Below, piece after piece: positions 38,409 through 41,600 of a stretch of DNA of 41,600 bases. Positions within the stretch are counted from its first letter, which is position 1. Each line of letters begins with the position of its first letter. Origin of the DNA: Anaerolineales bacterium (lineage in GTDB: Bacteria; Chloroflexota; Anaerolineae; Anaerolineales; Villigracilaceae); NCBI GenBank assembly GCA_016928525.1, contig JAFGKO010000357.1, forward strand, positions 1-41,600. Reading direction: 5' to 3'. The position numbers were made by a program, and so were the translations under genes. The notes under the pieces were generated by a model. That model was not told the origin of the DNA. It searched no databases and saw only the letters and a list, made by a program, of their open reading frames with translations.

Positions 38409-39203
38409 TTGCCTGAAACTCAAACAATGATACCACGTGCCACTCCTTTAACACCTAGAAAAAAAGCGATCCTGGTTGGAGCCTCTGGTGGGATTGGCGC
38501 AGCGTTGGCGTATCGTCTGGCGCAGGAGGGATACGTGCTTGCCTTGGTAGATCGTAGCGAGGATAAGCTCAAGGCGTTAAGTGACGAAATAAATCAAACA
38601 TATAGGGAAACGCGTGCTGTCCCTTATGAACACGATGTGACGGTTTACGATAGAATTCCTGATCTCTTCCGCAAAGCAGTAGCTGATTTGGGCGGGCTGG
38701 ATCTGTTTATCTACGTGGCGGGAGTGATCTATTTCCCGGGGATGGATGAATTCAACTTCACCGAAGATTACAAGATGGTCGAGGTCAACCTGCTTGGCGC
38801 AATGGCCTGGATGAGTGAAGTTGCTCCCGTTTTTCAATCCATGCGTGGCGGGCAGATCGTAGGCGTCTCTTCGGTGGCCGGCGACCGAGGACGGGTTGGT
38901 AACCCTGGTTACAACACATCTAAAGCCGGTTTCACTTGCTACCTGGAAGCCCTGCGTAACCGTCTGACGCGTCACGGCGTGAATGTTATTACCGTTAAAC
39001 CCGGCATGGTCAAGACCGAGATGCTCAACCTTCCGAACGCGCCCAAGCCAATGCTGGCTGTCACGCCTGAGCAGGCTGCAGAGGGCATTTGGAAGGCTAT
39101 CAAAAAACGCAAGCAGGTGGCTTATGTTTCCGGCCTGTGGCGCTGGGTGATGCTTGTGCTGACACATATTCCGTCGATCATTTTCCGGCGATTATCCTTT
39201 TAG
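38409..39203 (+). CDS. Short-chain dehydrogenase, DprE2-like
   Basis: A 264-residue classical SDR. It has GASGGIG (24-30, cofactor), SSVAGDRG (catalytic Ser, about 154) and YNTSK (Tyr168, Lys172). The end is hydrophobic (WVMLVLTHIPSIIFRRLSF), which would tether it to the membrane. The next gene encodes a DprE1-like FAD oxidase. By analogy with the DprE1/DprE2 pair that epimerises decaprenylphosphoryl-ribose to arabinose, these two could perform oxidation and reduction on a membrane-lipid sugar. Confidence 0.8.
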   Translation: MPETQTMIPRATPLTPRKKAILVGASGGIGAALAYRLAQEGYVLALVDRSEDKLKALSDEINQTYRETRAVPYEHDVTVYDRIPDLFRKAVADLGGLDLFIYVAGVIYFPGMDEFNFTEDYKMVEVNLLGAMAWMSEVAPVFQSMRGGQIVGVSSVAGDRGRVGNPGYNTSKAGFTCYLEALRNRLTRHGVNVITVKPGMVKTEMLNLPNAPKPMLAVTPEQAAEGIWKAIKKRKQVAYVSGLWRWVMLVLTHIPSIIFRRLSF

Positions 39204-39246
39204 ATAATTAGAGACCAAAGAGTAGAGAACAGTGACTGCTCTCCAA

Positions 39247-40623
39247 ATGAAAAATACCTTCACGACACTCGAAAACTTCGGGCACTCGATGAGTGCCCCT
39301 TCCTATCGGTTTACTCCCAAAACTCCCGGGGATATTTACGAAGCCTTTCAACTTGCCAAAAAGACGGGGCTCACCGTCACCCTGCGCGGGGCGGGTCGTA
39401 GTTACAACGATGCCGCGCTCAACGGCGGGGGTATCGTGCTTGACCTGATGGGCATGAATCAAATCGTCGCATGGGATGCGGGCTCGGGTGTAGTCCGGTG
39501 CGAAGCGGGCGTCACGCTGGAGCAGTTGTGGCACAAAGTTCTGCCGGATGGTTGGTGGCTGCCGGTTGTATCCGGTACGATGACCACCACGCTGGGCGGC
39601 TGCCTGGGCGCGAATATCCATGGCAAGAACAATTTTCGCATGGGCACCATTGGTGAGCACGTGACTGAGTTTACCGCTGTCCTGCCCACCGGCGCAGAGA
39701 TCACTTGTTCCCCGAAGAAAAATGGCGACCTGTTCTATAGCATGATCAGCGGCCTGGGCATGCTGGGCGTGATCACGACGGTCACGATGCAGATGAAAAA
39801 GGTGGAGTCGGGCTTGCTGGAAGTGCACGCCTGGCCGACGCGCACGATTGAGGAGCAACTCCACAGCCTGGAAGAGGGCGCACCGAAATATGATTACATT
39901 GTGGGCTGGCTGGATACTATTACGGTTGGTCACGGCCAGATCCACGCTGCCAATTACGTCCACGACGATCCCGACCCGGCAAAGACCATGCAATTGAGCT
40001 ACCAGACCTTGCCCAGCCGCCTGTTCGGCGTGATGCCCAAGAGCCTGCTGCATTACTTCATGACGCCCTTCATGAACAACCTGGGCGTATGGGGTATCAA
40101 TACTGCCAAATACATCACCAGCCTGCGCCGTCATACTTTCCGCCAGAGCCACACCGCCTTCCACTTCTTGCTGGACTATGTGCCGCTTTGGGAATTATCC
40201 TACGGACGCAGCGGGCTGATCCAGTACCAGCCTTTCCTGCCAAAAGAAACCGCGCTTCGGGTTTGGACCGAGATACTTGCTCTCGCTAAAAAGCATGGCC
40301 TGCCCCCGTACCTGGGTGTCACCAAACGCCACCGCCCGGACAAGTTCCTGCTCACACATGCCCTGGACGGGTTCTCGCTGGCGCTGGATTTCAAAGTGAC
40401 TGACCGAAACCGTGCTCGATTGAATGAAATGCTGCAGGAGTTTGACCAGATCGTGTTCGAAGCTGGCGGACGATTTTACTTTGCCAAGAACAGTGAGACT
40501 ACACACGAAACGACAGCCCGATTCCTGGGTGCGGAGACAATAGAGAGATTTAAGAAGTTGAAGAAACGCACCGACCCGAGCGGGCTGCTGGAAAGCGATT
40601 TGTATCGCAGGATATTCAGTTAA
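39247..40623 (+). CDS. FAD-linked oxidase, DprE1/aldonolactone-oxidase-like
   Basis: A 458-residue flavoprotein. The FAD-binding PCMH domain carries LRGAGRSYNDAALNGGG (about 47-63), SGTMTTTLGGCLGANIHGKNN (in pieces: SGTMTTTLGG, GANIHGKN) and GLGMLGVITTV. The C-terminal substrate domain resembles DprE1 and alditol oxidases. An in-frame GTG at 39232 is an alternative start; neither has a clear RBS. It lies 43 bp after the DprE2-like SDR on the same strand. Confidence 0.88.
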   Translation: MKNTFTTLENFGHSMSAPSYRFTPKTPGDIYEAFQLAKKTGLTVTLRGAGRSYNDAALNGGGIVLDLMGMNQIVAWDAGSGVVRCEAGVTLEQLWHKVLPDGWWLPVVSGTMTTTLGGCLGANIHGKNNFRMGTIGEHVTEFTAVLPTGAEITCSPKKNGDLFYSMISGLGMLGVITTVTMQMKKVESGLLEVHAWPTRTIEEQLHSLEEGAPKYDYIVGWLDTITVGHGQIHAANYVHDDPDPAKTMQLSYQTLPSRLFGVMPKSLLHYFMTPFMNNLGVWGINTAKYITSLRRHTFRQSHTAFHFLLDYVPLWELSYGRSGLIQYQPFLPKETALRVWTEILALAKKHGLPPYLGVTKRHRPDKFLLTHALDGFSLALDFKVTDRNRARLNEMLQEFDQIVFEAGGRFYFAKNSETTHETTARFLGAETIERFKKLKKRTDPSGLLESDLYRRIFS

Positions 40624-40626
40624 TGT

Positions 40627-40655
40627 GTAGGGGCAGGTTTCAGACCTGCCCCTAC
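40627..40655. repeat. GTAGGGGCAGGT palindrome ahead of lipB
   Basis: Perfect 12-bp arms (40627-40638 and 40644-40655) with a 5-nt centre form a hairpin between the oxidase stop and lipB. It lacks a U-run. Confidence 0.85.
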
Positions 40656-40667
40656 AGGATTATTGGC

Positions 40668-41429
40668 ATGAAATGTGTCGTTGAAGATCTCGGCCTGGTT
40701 GACTACGAATCCGCTTGGAAATTACAAGATGAATATGCCGTCGAGATCGGCAGTGGCACGCGCCCGCTGACGTTGCTGCTGCTGGAACATCCGCATGTCT
40801 ACACCTTTGGGCGTAAGGGACAGGCCAAAAACCTGCTCTGGAACGAAACTGAGCTAAAAGAAAAAGATGTCGCCGTCCATTGGGTAGATCGTGGCGGCGA
40901 CGTCACCTATCATGGGCCGGGGCAGTCGGTAGGGTATCCGTTAATTCAGTTGGAACCAATAAAACCTGACAGGTCTCTGTCGAGGTCTGATGATCTTGAA
41001 GACTCTCCTGAAAGACCTGTCAGGTTTGAAGTTGACTACGTCGGCTACGTCCGCAAATTGGAACAAACGCTTATTGTCGCGTTGGCGCGCCTGGGCTTAG
41101 TAGCAGGTCAACAGTCCGGTTTGACTGGCGTGTGGGTGCAGGCGGACGTCTGGTCACGCTGTCCGCGCTGCAAACCGGAAGACAGGCAAAAGTCCGCTAA
41201 GATTGCTGCTATCGGCGTCAAAGTGGATGCGCGCGGCGTCTCCCGTCACGGCTTTGCGCTGAACGTCGATCCAGACATGACGTACTGGGACGGCATCATC
41301 GCTTGCGGGCTGGCAGATTACCCGGTGGCAAGCCTGGCTGACTTGCTCCCGCAGCTGCCGGAAATGGACAGGGTAAAGAAGGAAGTCACGATAGCCTTTG
41401 GCGAAGTCTTTGGCTATGAAATGTATTGA
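40668..41429 (+). CDS. lipB: Octanoyl-[ACP]-protein N-octanoyltransferase with repeat-encoded insert
   Basis: A 253-residue enzyme that moves octanoyl groups to lipoyl domains. It has HPHVYTFGRKG (about 42-52), RGGDVTYHGPGQ (about 73-84), KIAAIGVKVDARGVSRHGFALNV with the catalytic Lys, and ACGLADYPVASL with the catalytic Cys. The ATG at 40668 matches the family; an upstream ATG at 40623 would run through a palindrome. Residues 99-120 (SLSRSDDLED and flanks) come from a 66-bp palindromic repeat. A second insert with CPRC (about residues 165-175), absent from E. coli-type LipB, looks lineage-specific. Confidence 0.92.
   Translation: MKCVVEDLGLVDYESAWKLQDEYAVEIGSGTRPLTLLLLEHPHVYTFGRKGQAKNLLWNETELKEKDVAVHWVDRGGDVTYHGPGQSVGYPLIQLEPIKPDRSLSRSDDLEDSPERPVRFEVDYVGYVRKLEQTLIVALARLGLVAGQQSGLTGVWVQADVWSRCPRCKPEDRQKSAKIAAIGVKVDARGVSRHGFALNVDPDMTYWDGIIACGLADYPVASLADLLPQLPEMDRVKKEVTIAFGEVFGYEMY
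40962..41027. repeat. 66-bp palindromic element inside lipB
   Basis: AAACCTGACAGGTCT (40962-40976) and AGACCTGTCAGGTTT (41013-41027) are perfect 15-bp arms. The span is exactly codons 99-120 of lipB. The core is shared with the intergenic element at 9559-9620. Confidence 0.9.
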
Positions 41430-41480
41430 GCCCTCGAATCTCGGAATGAACTGGCTCCACCCTTCGTTCGCTCACACTTT

Positions 41481-41600
41481 CAGGACTTTCGCTTAGAGTG
41501 ACGAGGTGATACCGAACTAATTGAAACTTTTCAAAATTGAGAAAATCGTGCATCATGGCTGTGATCACAACTCAACAAAGGAGTTCAGCCATGAGCACGA
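41481..41600 (+). mobile_element. Left end of an insertion sequence running off the right edge
   Basis: The 33-bp terminal repeat (41481-41513) mirrors 54-86 with one mismatch. Inside it, TTGAAACTTTTCAA (41521-41534) is a perfect palindrome, and an RBS (AAAGGAG, 41577-41583) leads to an ATG at 41591. The element faces right and continues outside. Confidence 0.75.
41591..41600 (+). CDS. Start of a transposase gene (partial)
   Basis: Only ATG and about two codons are visible, with AAAGGAG at 7 nt spacing. Its place inside the IS end makes a transposase likely; the family cannot be told. Confidence 0.5.

Noticed and set aside
39208..40164. 318-codon open frame on the minus strand
   Set aside because: It is the shadow of the FAD-linked oxidase, which has full family motifs on the plus strand.
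1..41600. tRNA or rRNA genes
   Set aside because: No cloverleaf with a CCA end or conserved rRNA block was recognised by eye. A covariance search would be needed to exclude them fully.

Overview
The window reads as a chromosomal stretch from a member of the Chloroflexota, most likely class Anaerolineae. This is inferred from gene content and repeat style, not from a marker gene. It has moderate-to-high GC, sparse Shine-Dalgarno sites, several genes starting 6-9 nt after a TATAAT box, a LipB with a CxxC insert, and many short palindromic repeats between and inside genes. Most genes are chromosomal housekeeping. No tRNA, rRNA or CRISPR array was seen.

Layout. 1-172: the end of an IS and a decayed copy of the holA 3' end. 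0.37-1.0 kb: two tandem small membrane proteins with Lys/Glu-rich tails, behind a near-consensus promoter and before a terminator. 1.0-9.5 kb, minus strand: holA, a DUF6391 protein, a MerR-type regulator overlapping a PucC-like MFS carrier, nadK / zinc-finger membrane protein / recN, then a three-gene set in which a Cas4-like PD-(D/E)XK nuclease appears split into two membrane-anchored halves around a HEAT-like gene. 9.7-19.6 kb: MBL hydrolase plus Crp/Fnr regulator, hotdog thioesterase, CDF transporter, lepA, LPG-synthase-type membrane protein, rhomboid protease, sugar-nucleotide epimerase, a CzrA-like repressor with a CzcD-like zinc exporter, and a 59-aa membrane protein. 19.7-23.3 kb: an IS island (an IS1634-like element, an ISL3 transposase tail, and a second IS with double-motif ends). 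23.3-29.2 kb: yebC behind a short Pro-Pro-Pro leader ORF and attenuator-like hairpin, ruvC, ruvA, proC, a fluoride riboswitch with crcB and DUF190, and an ABC-F ATPase. 29.3-36.9 kb: small genes including a two-gene cassette, a YciI-like protein, CDF and VIT1-type metal transporters, kbl, a helicase-associated-domain protein and a lipid kinase. 37-41.4 kb: a GAF-GGDEF protein, an SDR plus FAD-oxidase pair resembling DprE2/DprE1, and lipB. 41.48-41.6 kb: the start of another IS whose 33-bp terminal repeat matches, inverted with one mismatch, the one at the left edge.

The most notable points are the PPP leader ahead of yebC (a plausible feedback circuit, since YebC/TACO1 proteins are linked to translation through proline stretches), the split membrane-bound Cas4-like nuclease, and three palindromic elements of about 66 bp sitting in frame inside protein-coding genes (the MBL hydrolase, the helicase-associated protein and lipB). 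Metal and anion handling recurs: three CDF exporters, a VIT1-like carrier, a CzrA-type sensor and a fluoride-responsive operon.
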